A DNA stretch of 64,000 nucleotides from Escallonia rubra (lineage: Eukaryota > Streptophyta > Magnoliopsida > Escalloniales > Escalloniaceae), in NCBI GenBank assembly GCA_033065855.1, contig JAVXUO010000334.1, forward strand, positions 124,001-188,000. Direction: 5' to 3'. The notes under the pieces are model-generated. The model was not told the DNA's origin. It saw only the letters and a list, made by a program, of their open reading frames with translations, and did not search any database. Of the stretch, positions 12,213 through 23,459 are shown piece after piece. Numbering within the stretch: the stretch's first letter is position 1; every line of letters starts with the position of its first letter. The translations under genes and the position numbers were made by a program.

Positions 12213-13170
12213 TAGGGCTGTAAATGAACAGAGTTGTTCACGAACAGCTCGTTGTTCGGTTCTTCAAAAGCTCGTTCGTGTTCGTTTGTATACTTAACGA
12301 ACCGAACATGAACACATTTTTAGAACTCGTTTATTAAACGAGCCGAGCTTGAACACATGCAATTGTTCATGAATTTGTTCGTGAACAACTCGTATATGTG
12401 TAATATATATTAATTTAATAAATAATGCATCTTATTTGTCTAAATATCAACTATTAATCTAAATAAACAGGCCAACAAGTCTGGACTCAAAGAATTGCCT
12501 TAAAGTCAAATAGCCCAAAGAGCCCAATACCTTTGTAAATTCCCAAGCCCAAGCCCAAACCTAAAATCTGTACAAAACCCTGAATTCATAACACAACACC
12601 ACACCACCATTCTGGCACTCCCCAGCAGCAACGGCGCCAAGCGCACAGCAGCGCCAAGGACACAGCGGCGCAAACTTTCTCAGTCCTATTTCTCTCCTTT
12701 TGCAGTCCTATTTCTCTCCTTTCACCTTCACGGATCAAAGACAAGCCTTCAGGGATCATGGAGAAGGAAGATAGATTGTGCGATCTGGACGTCGTGTTAC
12801 TTCATCGATGTTGTGATTTTTCCGATTTTTGGATTTAAGAGAATCTCTATTCAATTTTTTCTGAGGTCTATCTATCTTTTGTGATTGATTGCTTGTTAGC
12901 TTGTGGGTTTGACGGATCTAAAAAATCTAGGGTTTTCATTTGATTTTGTGCAAGAAAATGAGTCGAGCTTTGAAGCTTGAGTTCGGCTCGTTTAATTAAA
13001 CGAGTTAAATGAGCTGAGCCTGAATTTGAAGGACACGAACTCGAGCCGAGTTTGAACAATTTTTTTGGCTCCTTAACGAACTCGAGCCGAGTTCGAACAT
13101 ACGAAATCTTATACGAACCGAGCTCAAACACGCCCATGTTCGGCTCGAACTCGGTTCGTATACAACCCTA
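12213..13170. mobile_element. Nested non-autonomous hAT element, 958 bp
   Basis: The left end is TAGGGCTGTAAATGAACAGAG. The right end, reversed, is TAGGGTTGTATACGAACCGAG, giving an imperfect terminal inverted repeat of about 21 bp. It is flanked by a perfect 8-bp target duplication, CTCATAGG, at 12,205-12,212 and 13,171-13,178, which is diagnostic of the hAT superfamily. Subterminal GAACGAGC/CGAGCCGAA motifs occur at both ends. The interior (12,470-12,960) is non-repetitive and includes a GCAGCAACGGCGCC-rich stretch, but encodes no transposase. It sits inside the decayed gypsy internal region. Confidence 0.9.
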
Positions 13171-13269
13171 CTCATAGGCATGAATTATGGTGCGGAGTTA
13201 GACAGTTCTGGGTCATTTTATCGGTTACTATCAACGTAAAATGCTTAAGATCTGAGACAAGGCATAATT

Positions 13270-14410
13270 TTTTAAAAGGTGGGGAGATTGTAATGTCCAG
13301 AGTTTTATTTAGTCGACAAAAACTTTGTTATTTTTATCTAAAAATTTTGTGCTCTTTTAAAGAAGTGCAGGTGGAATGGTGAAAATGACCTGAGTGTGTG
13401 TGTGTGGGGAAGGGAGGGGGGTGGGCTTGAGGGCTTTTTAGCAAGTGTACCATTAGGGCAAACATTTAAGGGAGACAAAAAGGGGGCAGTAGTCCAAGAG
13501 AGTCTGCCAAGCCCTATTTACATGAAAATCAGATAGAAGAAACAAGGATAGGGCAAGGGAACTTCAAGGTAAAAAAATTCCTAGCCTTTCTCTTTAGTTT
13601 TAGCCATGATTTTAGATGTTCTAAATAGGTTTTTGTCTATGAAATTGATAGCTATTGGTGTGTGTTTTGTCGGTGTTACGGCTACGTAATGAGGCTGCTG
13701 CGGGGTGGTAACCATGGTCGGACGATTTAGTTCTTGTGTGTGACGGGAGAGAGAAGAAAGGGCTACAATGTGGGCAGCTATGTTGGTGTGGTGGTGTGGG
13801 CTGTGTGGTGGCATGTTAGGGGCTACTGAAGTAGGGGGAAATGGGAAATGATAGGCTGCCATGGGGTAGCCATGGTGTCGTTTATGTGTGAATGATGGTG
13901 TGCCGTGAAAGGGAAAAGAGGAGGCTGCCAAGGGCAGCCGTGATGGTTTATTTTGGGATGAGTATTGTGATTATGAAAAAGGGGAAAGAGAGGGTGAATG
14001 AATGATAAAAGGGAGCAGTCGTGTAGGTAACAGTATGGTGTGTGTGCAAATGAGGTAGAAAGGGGAAGAAAGGAAGGTTGTTGTGGTGAGGCAGCCATGG
14101 GTGTGTGCTGTGTGGTTTTATGATGGAGGATAGGGGACTAGAGAAGTGATGAAGAGGAAAGGGAGGGGCAGTAATAGAGGCAGCCGTGATATTTGTGTGT
14201 TGGTGCACATGTGACTATAGAAAGAAAGAGAGAAAGAAAATTAGGGTTTTGAGGGTAATTTGAAGTGGAGGAAAGAAGGAGAGAGAGAGGTTGTGGTAAC
14301 AATGGTAGCCATATGGTAGCCCTCGCATGCGATGTTGGCTGTGCTTCATGAGAAAAAGAGAAAGAGTAGAAATTAGGGTTAGGGTTTGGATTTCTTGAGG
14401 AAGAAGATGA
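13270..14410 (+). mobile_element. 3' LTR (partial) of the Ty3/gypsy relic, with polypurine tract
   Basis: A polypurine tract (AAAAGGTGGGGAGA, about 13,274-13,287) is followed at 13,289 by TGTAATGTCC, the LTR start. The LTR continues through TG-rich DNA (13,700-14,210). Its antisense frames read as His/Pro-rich peptides; they are by-products of composition, as in the LTRs at 37.8 and 45 kb. Near 14,410 the sequence changes into minus-strand pararetroviral reverse transcriptase, so the LTR is cut there or was the site of the viral integration. No matching 5' LTR is seen upstream. Confidence 0.65.
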
Positions 14411-14414
14411 TGGT

Positions 14415-14850
14415 TAAATCAAAACTCTGAGAAAAAGTTGGCTAGCTGGATTTTGTTTATCGGCATATCCTTGTTTGGATTTTATATATGTATTTGACCG
14501 TTGATGCATTTAAGCTCTATAGTGTATGACTATTGGCTTTTCCTCCAGCCAGGTCTGCGTGATTGGTTATCATGAAAGCTGAACTTGTATCAGGACTCTC
14601 ACGTGGTCTTTTTAACCCTTATTTTAGTATTTCAAGAATCCGTCTTTCAACTTCCTGGACGATCTCAAGACTATGCTGCTTTGGTTTTACATTAACCACA
14701 TAACCTTTATCCTTGAGGGTCAATGTTGCCTAAGGTTTATCCTTTTCCCATAATTTTAGCGGATCATCACTAAAATTATTTTTATCTTTTTTATGTCATC
14801 AAGACTAGGAATTTCTTTTCTATTTTTGCGTTGATAATGCTGGTTTATTT
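14415..14850 (-). pseudogene. Pararetroviral reverse transcriptase, N-terminal remnant
   Basis: Minus-strand frames between 14,815 and 14,415 contain the region that leads into caulimovirid reverse transcriptase: a SLDDIKKIK segment, a lysine-rich 'K..LW.KD' block, and a decayed start of the palm domain ending in a KIQLANFFSEF-like stretch at about 14,430. Several stops interrupt it. The catalytic FxDD-type motif is not present because the relic ends before it, at the junction with the LTR at about 14,410. Confidence 0.55.
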
Positions 14851-14857
14851 CTTTAAC

Positions 14858-15154
14858 TCAGTTGTCATCTTCTTTGCTTACTTCCACTTCAAGTAACTCT
14901 TGCTTGGTTACTTCTTCTTCAAGTAACATTTTACATGAGGCTGCTTTGTTCTCCTCACCACACTGAGCTGGGGAAAGAGACTCACTCTTGATATGTTTTT
15001 GGATTTCTCCTAGTTTTTCTGGACCAAATTTACATCTTTGAACAACATATTCTAACAACTGGATTTTTTTATGTTGTATTTCCATATGGAACTCTTTCTG
15101 GATAAATAGTTGATTTTCAGCTTGTTTAGAGCATTTTCTATTAGAAAGCGCCAT
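14858..15154 (-). pseudogene. Pararetroviral inter-domain region between protease and reverse transcriptase
   Basis: A 98-codon open frame on the minus strand, rich in Lys, Glu and Gln with some coiled-coil character, lies directly downstream of the protease block and upstream of the reverse-transcriptase remnant. I see no catalytic motif. It is kept open over nearly 300 bp, which is longer than other frames in the relic. Confidence 0.5.
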
Positions 15155-15181
15155 CTAAAGAGTCGAACTGGATTAATCACT

Positions 15182-15433
15182 CTAGAATGAATAGTTTTCC
15201 ATTAATTGTGACCGGAATATGATATGCTTCATATTCTGGTTTAAGTCATTGCCATTTTCCATTCGCATGCTTATGAGTTGATCGATTTTGATCTGTTTTT
15301 TAGAGAGTAAAATTCCTGGTCTTGCCAGGAAATAGGATGCTCCAGTATCTACTGAAGCATCAATTTTATAAGGGTGATATCCTTGGAAGTCAAAACTTAA
15401 TTCTATATAAGACTTGTTTGGACTTACTGCCAT
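15182..15433 (-). pseudogene. Pararetroviral aspartic protease block
   Basis: An 83-codon frame shows a β-rich lead (YIELSFDFQG) and then the Asp-Thr-Gly active-site triad at 15,341-15,349 in the context ASVDTGAS. This is the retropepsin-type signature used by caulimovirids to process their polyprotein. The frame is open through the triad but ends 50 residues later without joining the next block. Confidence 0.7.
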
Positions 15434-15451
15434 CCATTTATTATTTATTTT

Positions 15452-15990
15452 TTAGGAAATGATTTTTCCCTTAATCATATCCATAATGGCTCGTATTCCC
15501 TTTTTAAGCTCATCTTCTATGAAGCCCTTTTCTTTCATCTTTTTCTTGACAGTGTCATGCATGGATGTTGTGGTCATTACATGTATGGTTTCTACACGTA
15601 ATAACATACTTTGTTTGATTGGAAAGGTAACTGTTTTGTACCCCATGATGTCTTCCTCTGAACTTTCTTCTTCTTTGGTAGAGTCTTCTACCATTTTTTT
15701 TCTTACCTTTGCCTTTTGGATTTGTAGACGTGGAAGGTGTAGAGGAGACAGAAGTCTCATTGATTCTTCCACGATAACAACACATTTATTTTCCGTAGTC
15801 TGCATGTGTTCCAGTTGTTTACTAGCTAATCCATCTCCTATCACCCATTTTTAAGCCATGATAGTTGCTTTGGATTTATCGTCCGCACTTTTATTGCTTG
15901 AACATGACTGCTTGTTTGTTCAAATAGTTCAACTTCGCTATTTAGTATTTTACTTAGTGAATTTGTGGTATTTACCACTCTGTAGACTAA
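15452..15990 (-). pseudogene. Pararetroviral region upstream of the protease
   Basis: A 130-codon minus-strand frame (15,844-15,452), Lys/Glu-rich, precedes the protease block. It continues upstream in another frame to the solo LTR boundary at 15,993. Reading resumes on the far side of the LTR at 19,756, showing that this and the capsid-type block were once one stretch. Confidence 0.55.
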
Positions 15991-16733
15991 ACTGTGATAC
16001 CCCAAAAATACCGAAAATTAATTTAATCGTGAGTTTGATTAATTAATGGGAGATTATTTTACTAAGTAACATTATATTGGTGATAATTAAGTGTTAAGGA
16101 GCTAAATAAGGGGTTAGTATGGCCGTGGGGGTTGAAATGTAATTTTGGAAAATTAAGGGGCAAAAATGTAATTTTGGAAAATATGATGAACGGGATACAT
16201 ATCTTTATTAAGTAGCATCCTTTTGATGATAATGAAGTGTTAGGGGGCTACATGGAGGGTTAGAGTGATTTTGGGATCAAATTGTAATTTTCTAAAGTCG
16301 AAGGGTCAAAATGCAATTTTGGAAACTTGAGGGACTAAAGTGCAAATTTTGGAAAATTGGCAATAGGTGTCAGAAACCTTGGAGAAATCAGTCCAAGGGC
16401 TGCCACCTCTCGGGGATTTGGTGTTGACTAAGTGGTATCAATGATAAAATAATGTTGGGGATAGAATTCATGAAGTGAATATGAAAGGAAATTGATTAGG
16501 GTGAAAAATGGAATTGGAGGAAACTTAAGAACACAACCTGAAGAATAAGAACGGGAACAGTGAACACGGCAGAAAGAGGGAAAAAGGGAGGGAAAAAGAA
16601 AGGAAGAAATAAGAGAGGAAAAGCAGAAAGAAAGAATAGTGAATTCTTCTGGTATTGATTTTGAACCCTAAATCGTTAAAGTTTGGAAGTTTTGGATGAA
16701 AATTTGGTTGAAGAATATGTGATATATATGTGC

Positions 16734-16734
<1 letters not shown>

Positions 16735-16801
<67 letters not shown>
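16735..16801. repeat. (TA)n microsatellite inside the solo LTR
   Basis: A pure alternating TA run of about 67 bp. Confidence 0.95.
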
Positions 16802-16803
<2 letters not shown>

Positions 16804-18179
16804 GCTGTGTATATAGATTCGGGGTGGAAATTGAAATGGAATTTTGATTGATTGTGTAACATGAGAATCTAAACTATCGCCAAGAAGAGAAAGTGATTAG
16901 GGTTTCGAATTTGGCAAGGTTTCAGTCGTGGGTGTGTGTTTTAATGTGTGTTCTTCAATTTCGATATTGGGTATGGATTAATGTGATGTAATTATGTGAA
17001 TTGGATTGATTTAGGCCATTAAAGGGTATATGAAAATGCGATTAAGTGATTAAAACTGAGGAAAAATGAGAAATTCATGTCTGATTGAAGGAGAACTGTG
17101 CACAGGTGTATGTGATGGCTGAAGGAGGAAGAAGATGAGTGTGTGTGGTGAAGGTGAACTAGTGTGTGTGTGTGTTGATGTGAATAGTGACTATGTTTTG
17201 TCACTAAAAGTGAAAATTAAGTAAACACTTTAAAATTTGAATTTTTAAAAATTGTTAGAGACAGATTTAGCCAAAAGGCAAGAAAGAGACCCTAGTTATT
17301 TTTAGGAGACCCTACATCCTGGAAAATTTTCAGATTTTTCTGAGGTCAAGAATAGGGTTAACCAATGAGGGAATTTTGAAACTTTACAGTGGAATTTAAA
17401 ATATCAAACAAGCGCAGTTTCACGCAAAAATTTTATGGAGACCTCAGCATACTGAGAAGTTTCATTTCCCAAAATTTCAGGTTGTTCTGAAAGTAATAAC
17501 TATTTTTGGTCAGACAGGCTTTTAAGTGCTCGGTCCGGACACTAGTTCGAAAATTTCGGGCGAAAATTTCTTAAAATACTTTTTCGCTCGAAAATAACCT
17601 CAGGATGCCTAAAATAGCATTTTAAAGTGTTTTTGAGATTTTTTAGGTGCCAGAAACCCCCGGGGGCATTCTGGTAATTTGCTGCCCAGTGGGAGGGGTA
17701 TTTTGGTAAATTTTTTGATAAATTTTTCTGAAGGGCTTGTTAGTCCGAGAAGGGTTGAAAACACCTGAAATGTTATTTTGAAGCAGATGTGAGGTGTTGG
17801 GAGGTAGGAAACCCCCAGGAGGGGCATTTTGATAATTTGCCATGATGGCACAAAATTTTTGGGAAGGTGCGTTATTAAGCATCCGAAGTAGCGGGAAGCG
17901 AGGAATGGTGTGAATACATCTAAAATTAGGGGAGATTATTATCGTTAATGCGTCGATAAGGCTAGGTTAAGGATCCAATTATTGGATCGGGTTAACTAGC
18001 TGTCATAAAACGCTATGAGCAATTAAAGGGGAAGGGGTAGAATAAGGCGTGCGTATATGTTGAATGATGTCTAACGAGCAGGGTATAATTTGACTAGGTG
18101 ATGCAGCTCGTTGCGATCAGAGGTTGCGAGTTGCTTTTGCTATAAGCCAATCAGGTAAGGACAATGCACTTCTGATATG

Positions 18180-18810
18180 TTAATTCATTGTTTCGATTAG
18201 CATGCCATGTTGATGACGTGTTGTTGAATTCTCATCGTTATGATTTGACACCGGTAATTATTGTGACCGGTATTTGTTGATTTGTAATTATGTTGTTGAT
18301 GACTTAAGGTGAGTAATTTCCCTTAGTCTGCCCCGTTGATGAAGTTTAGTAAGAATAAGTCGTGTTCTAGTATGCTATAATTCGACTCGATTAGCGTACC
18401 TGACGTTGGGGGTGAAGTTGTGTAGGGGTTATTGTGTGATTGTTGTAAGATGTTGGCAGTTATTGATAGCCGATATCTCTTCTCTTTGAGAACACCATTG
18501 AGGACTTGTGGCAAACTTCTCCCGAGTACGCCCTGTCGTTGATGATGATGTTGTTTGTGGAATGTCAGCACTTATTGGTAATCGACATTCCTCTTATGTA
18601 AGAGCGTTGTTGAGGGCTTGCGGTAATCTTCCCCTAAGTCCGCCTTGTTGATGACGTTACGTTGAACTCTTGTTGTTAGGTCTGACTACCGGTTGATCTT
18701 TTGATCCGGTATTCCTTGTTGAGCTGTGTTGTTGAGGACATAAGGTGAAATAAAATTTCCCTTAGTCCGCCCCGTTGAAGAAGTCCTGCTACTTGGTTGT
18801 AAGGTGGTTA
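18180..18810. repeat. Degenerate tandem repeats of about 110-130 bp in the LTR
   Basis: Units contain GTTGATGA, a TGTTGAGGACTT-like block, CCCTTAGTCCGCC and a CCGGTATT or CGACATTCC variant. About five diverged copies can be followed. The reverse-complement version lies at about 43,340-43,990 in the LTR of the minus-strand element. They may be LTR enhancer repeats. Confidence 0.65.
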
Positions 18811-19755
18811 GGGAAAGCACTCTAGATGAGTTCTCTTCTTGTTGACAATGCCTCTTCTATTTATTTGAGACTGTGATGAACATCCCGTAAAATGGGACAT
18901 CAATATGAGGAGGACGGCCTATGAATTATGATCACTAGCCAAAGATGATGAATGTCGCTCGAGCAGAGTCTGTCGTGTCTAGTCGAGTCATGTCCGTCGT
19001 GTCCATGTGCATTGCATTTGATTTTCTTTTGATGTTGATGATTTTGAATGATTTGTATTTCAATGATGTTTATCTTTACGACCTTAGATTTCGGGTTCAC
19101 TTGCATAGTCGGTCAGTCAGTCAGTCCAGTCCATGAGGAGGTGGCAGTAATGCTGTTCTATTGGGCCTTAAAGCCACTCAGGCTAACGAAAGAAAAATTA
19201 TCGTTTGACAATTATGCTAGTGTCAAAAATTTATTGGAACTCTTGATTCATTTCTATCGTTGAGATGATTAGTTTTCCTCCGGATCTCTTGAATCATTTG
19301 TACACGATACTCCTCGTGTTGTCTTTACTGAGCGATTTGCGCTCATTCCTTATGTTGTATTGTGTAGGCTATAAGGTAGATCAAGGAGAACTTTCTAGGA
19401 AGGAAAAAGAAGCAAGCCAGAAAAGTTGAGCAAGTGGATCAGTTGTGTGAGGTAAGACTAGCTAGGAATGGTGGGATAAAGATTGAGTTGCGAGATAGGT
19501 TTGTTAAGAGTCCTACGACTACAGTCGTATATTAGGTTGTAAACATTCATGTTGTTTAAAGACCTGAATGTCTTCCGCTGCAGTATGATGTATGTTTGTA
19601 AGAAAAAAATTTGTAAGGACACATTTTGTAACGTCTATTAATGATGTATGAGTATGAGGATGTAGTTGTTCTATATTCAGCACAGGGTTTTGAATGTGAT
19701 TATGATCGATAACTCAGCCCGATGATGTCATCAGGGTTGAGGGTGTCACATAAAC

Positions 19756-22255
19756 GATATTGCACTACAATATTTTTGCATACTTCTCGTAATTTGGTCA
19801 TGTCTTGAGCCTGAATCCTCAGTCCTAATGCTTTATTAAGATAAGGATTTTTAAGAACATGAAGTAGTTTGGTGTAATTATAAACAAAACTCGTCCGATA
19901 TACAAGTTACTTCAGATCCCCCCTATTAGAGCTTTTTCAAAAAATTTCCACCAATTGCCTGTTAAATAACGAATTTCCGATGTATCTCTGCTATCTATGA
20001 ATAGTGGACAAAGACTATCTTATATCATGCCAATATGAACATAGTAATATCATTCTCTAAGGCACTATTTCGCCTTATCTGTTTTGAAGAGAGGAATGCC
20101 TAGTATTCTTTCCTCAGTCTGGCCTACAGATGTTTTCCCTTCAGAGATCTCTACATCTTACCTCTGAACCTATAAAGCTTTTCTATAGTCCTCGAACCTT
20201 GGTTTTAGGCATCTCCCAATGGTTTGTAGTAGAACCGGGAGTTTCCTCCTCAATTGTTTCACTCTGACTAATTATGTTATAAGGAAATCATATCTTCTTT
20301 ATGGCAGTAGGTTTCTGACATTATGAATAGTGTGCCTATGCTTTTTAAGGTTTTGTTTAAACTTTCGTGGTCGTGTAATTCGTTTCCCATGTTGGTTCGT
20401 ATCTTTCTTCAGCGAATAAGAAAGATCTTATTTTTTGTTTTCTTGTCTTACTTGGACATTTTTTAGCATAATGTCCTTTTTCGCTACATAACCAGCAATA
20501 ATCACACTATCCTGTTGATTTTCCTTTTGGACATGAATGTTTTCTATAAGGAATATTGGGTTTTTTTCCTAATATATATTCCTCATGATTTTTGTTTTTT
20601 TCTTGATGGATTAAATTTTCTTTTCTGAAATTTTTTCCATTTCTTTACATATCATTTTTTCTTTTCCTAACCTTTTCTTCTCAAATATTTTCTTCGTCAA
20701 ATTTGGCTTCTTTTCACATCCATAGTGGTTTACCATGTTATCAATTATAGAACAACAGTCGTAACTGATATGAGTTTTTTACATATCTTTTATTGCCTGT
20801 CATTCACTACAATATTTCTTTAGAACTTCTTCTACAACTGCTATTTTTCCTCCTGTGGAATCGCAAAGCGTTCTGTCACTACAATAATTCATATCTTTTA
20901 TGGTATGTCCTTTACTACAGTATTTCTTTATAACTACTTCTGGGCTGATATTTTTTTTCCCTAAGGAATCGCAAAGCATTCTATCATTTAGGAGTTTAAC
21001 AAATTCTTTTTCCTCTAACGCATCCCATTGTTTAGAGAGCTTGGCAATAAATTACTTCTGCCAATGAAGGCTATCTCTAAATTCTAATTTGTTAAAATAT
21101 TTTTAAATTCACAAGGGTAATTTTTAAAATTGCACATGTTACATATTTTAGTTTTGTCAAATTTGTGAAAGCAATTTTTTTTCTTGAATACCTATGCAAA
21201 TAACCTCATACGAGATAGCCTCTGCATAAATCATTATTCATTGTTTAGAAATGTTGAGCTCGATTTGGGCTTCAGTTATCATTTCGCTATCTGCTATCTT
21301 ATTTTAGAATCTAGCTGCGTTTTCTCGCAAGGTTGCTCGAATAAAATGTTTTATAGCATGTCTTTTGAATAGATTACCACCTATTATGGCAATTCTTAAA
21401 ACTTGTGCCCAATTATCGATTATTTCTGCAGTATTTGAAAGACAATCGATACCAAGATATAAGCTATAATGATTTACGAGCTCATTTCTTCCATTCTTTG
21501 AAAAAAAAATTCGTATTTTAAATTTTTCCTTATACGAGCGTCATTAAATTTAGAATTTCTTTTTACATTTAGTTATGAATTCCCCGCTTCTACATATTTT
21601 GGATCGGTTTCTCAATTTCATAAGTTCATATCAGCAAATGCTTTATTTACTTCTGATATGGCTCTTTAGATTGTTGTTCTCTTAGAACAGCTGGATCTAT
21701 TTCATCCATCATTGATTTTTCAATGATCTTTCTTTTTCTACTTTGTCTAAGTCGTCATTTTTTTTCTATTCTCCTACACCCATTCCCTGTACAGGATCCT
21801 TGATGTCCTTTGAGCCACTTAAATAGGGTTTTCTTTTACTTTCGCTACTAGTGTATGCTATAACTTCTTCAAATACATATGAAGTTTCGTTGCTATAGAA
21901 ATTCTTGGTAGTGTCAGAACTTCTAATGTTTGATAAGAAGTTATCTTAGTTAAGGACGTGGTCTTCACTTCCTGACCCTTTATCTGAATTGTGTAATTCA
22001 GTTAATACCTGAGATGTCATCTTCTTTAGATTTCTACATATATTTAGAGTTTCATGAGATGCATCAATTTTTTTTATTTAATAATAAAGTTATATCAGTT
22101 TTTCCAACTCCGTGGTGTAAGTGTATAATTCCTGTCATTTGATTTAATAAACAAAGAATTTTCATGATTTTTTCAGTTAGATCTCGCCTTTGATTAAGCT
22201 CTAATACCAGTTTTGTATGACAAAATTCTCCTTTTGTCAGGAATGACATATTCTA
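19756..22255 (-). pseudogene. Pararetroviral capsid-type region with zinc knuckle
   Basis: On the minus strand a canonical C-x2-C-x4-H-x4-C zinc knuckle is encoded at 20,456-20,497. It is preceded by a Lys/Arg-rich stretch, as in the nucleic-acid-binding end of caulimovirid capsid proteins. Downstream towards 19,756 a frame with LFNRQLVEIF and YNYTKLLHVLKNP can be read up to the LTR boundary. Upstream, 22,249-22,064 is a 61-codon open stretch that I cannot assign. Many stops are present. A 108-bp in-frame tandem duplication lies at about 20,775-20,990. Confidence 0.65.
20775..20990 (-). repeat. 108-bp tandem duplication within the capsid-type region
   Basis: The block ending GGAATCGCAAAGC occurs at 20,857-20,869 and again at 20,965-20,977, an offset of exactly 108 bp (36 codons). 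Similar flanking sequence (CATATCTTTTAT, CACTACAATATTTCTTTA and variants) is seen in both copies. Confidence 0.8.
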
Positions 22256-22384
22256 AACTTGAGATGGGTCAATTTTAGTTTTTTGAGAAGTATGAGGTGT
22301 TTCAGGAGAAATGTTGAGAAGTGAGGTGTTAAAAAGGAAATTAGCCAGAGAGTTGGCAACTTGCCAGCATTGGCATTTTATCTT

Positions 22385-22541
22385 CTCTATGTGTGTACGT
22401 GCGCGCGCGTGTATATATATATATATATATGCATATGTGTGTGTATATATATATATGTATATGTATACATATAGATATGTATATGTATACATATACATAC
22501 ACGCGCGTATGCGCGCGCGCGCCCACACACACACACACATA
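22385..22541. repeat. Long alternating purine-pyrimidine microsatellite tract
   Basis: Runs of (GC)n, (TA)n, (GT)n and (AC)n follow one another with almost no break in purine/pyrimidine alternation for about 150 bp. Exceptions include an AGA at about 22,472 and a CCC at about 22,522. The outer GCGCGCG blocks are complementary, so the tract is also a quasi-palindrome. Confidence 0.85.
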
Positions 22542-22559
22542 GGAGACCTTAGCCAAGGG

Positions 22560-23090
22560 TTAGGACTTGTTAGTTCATTAGCAATTCGTCGAATAAACTC
22601 TATTTTACCTGTTATGTAATAAAGATTTTTATTTTTTTGGTAAAATTTCTTATGTACAATGCATTACTTTTGATGTATATGCACACATACTTGCAAAGAA
22701 AGAAAGGAGTATGGGACAAAAAACGGAGTTGAATTGAGTTGAGAACATGTACAGGGTTTGGCCTCCAAATAAGCAAACCCAGCCAAAATCCCTCTAACAC
22801 TAACTAACAGGCCGACTAGTCAATGAAGAAACTTGAATTTTACGATTTTAGGCTTAACACTGGCCGGTTGGTTAGAAAGAAATTTTATAATTTCTTTTGT
22901 TAAATGTAGATGGTTGGTCAGAGAGATTGATCTTGACAAACAGAAATAACAGAGGGAAACTGGCCAGTTTGTCGAAAACTGTCCAGTTTGTCCAATAAGT
23001 TTTTAAAGTCTTTTAAATTTTCAATCATTTCTCGATTCAACTTGGGGCTTTCTCCATATATATATTTAAGATACACCTTTCAGAAAAGGC
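22560..23090 (+). promoter_or_regulatory. Leader/LTR-like segment, third copy
   Basis: It shares, in the same order, the CACACATACTTGCAAAGAAA block, the GAGTTGAATTGAGTTGA block, the GGCCGGTTGGTTAG and CCAGTTTGTCGAAAACTG blocks and a TATA-like CCATATATATATTTAAG at about 23,053 with 48,240-48,740. The shared ORF begins just downstream. Confidence 0.5.
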
Positions 23091-23307
23091 AAATGACTCT
23101 CGTTCTCCCAGACTAACCCCAATAGCCTCCGAAGACAACCCGTCAATTTTTGAGATTAAAGTTTGATCTTTTTCCCACTCTTTCAATAAGGTGAAACTCA
23201 TTCACTTGGATGGGCACTTTTGTCTGAAGATGGTCATGAGTTTGCGTATGGTTGTAGTTCATGAAGATATGCTTTGGGCTGCTTGCAAACTTTGGTATCC
23301 ACAATAT
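23091..23307 (+). pseudogene. First part of a Tat/Ogre-like retroelement ORF, cut by an insertion
   Basis: The frame reading MSLRMVVVHEDMLWAACKLW (23,232-23,291) is homologous to the ORFs at 8,770-9,377 and 48,780-49,310. It is cut at 23,307 by the left end of a hAT-like insertion. The continuation of the same ORF lies at 35,890. Confidence 0.6.
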
Positions 23308-23459
23308 TAGGGGTGGCAATTGTAACCCAAACCCATTTACCCGCCCAAATTTGCCCGTTAAAAAATGACCCAAAACCACCCATTTAGATAAATGGGTCAA
23401 ATACGTCAAGAATATTGCAACCCATTAACCCATTAATTTGTATGGGTTACAAATCGTTG

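Larger units (their letters stand above)
15993..19750 (+). mobile_element. Solo LTR of a Tekay-like Ty3/gypsy element, 3,758 bp
   Basis: The LTR starts TGTGATACCCC and ends GGGTGTCACA. It is flanked by a perfect 5-bp target duplication, TAAAC, at 15,988-15,992 and 19,751-19,755, and contains no internal coding region, which is the signature of LTR-LTR recombination. Its terminal 350 bp match the 3' end of the LTR at 42,392-46,019 (for example the block with GAATGTCTTCCGCTGCAGTA against its counterpart near 42,550). It is inserted in the pararetrovirus and so is younger than it. Included are a (TA)n run and a tandem-repeat zone, listed separately. Confidence 0.92.
14411..22255 (-). mobile_element. 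Endogenous pararetrovirus (Caulimoviridae-like) relic
   Basis: On the minus strand, capsid-type, protease and reverse-transcriptase blocks follow one another from 22,255 down to 14,411 in the order expected for a caulimovirid. All are broken by many stops and frameshifts. A solo LTR (15,993-19,750) lies inside, so the viral DNA itself amounts to about 4.1 kb. RNase H and most of the reverse transcriptase are missing. The relic is far too damaged to be functional. Which genus it belongs to cannot be decided by eye. Confidence 0.75.

Noticed and set aside
13581-14208. His/Pro-rich minus-strand frames of 86-116 codons
   Set aside because: They are antisense to a TG-rich LTR; the same kind of frame occurs in unrelated copies at 37.9 and 45.1 kb.
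22253-22619. Frames of 95-102 codons with Tyr/Ile/His runs
   Set aside because: They are translations of the alternating microsatellite at 22,385-22,541.
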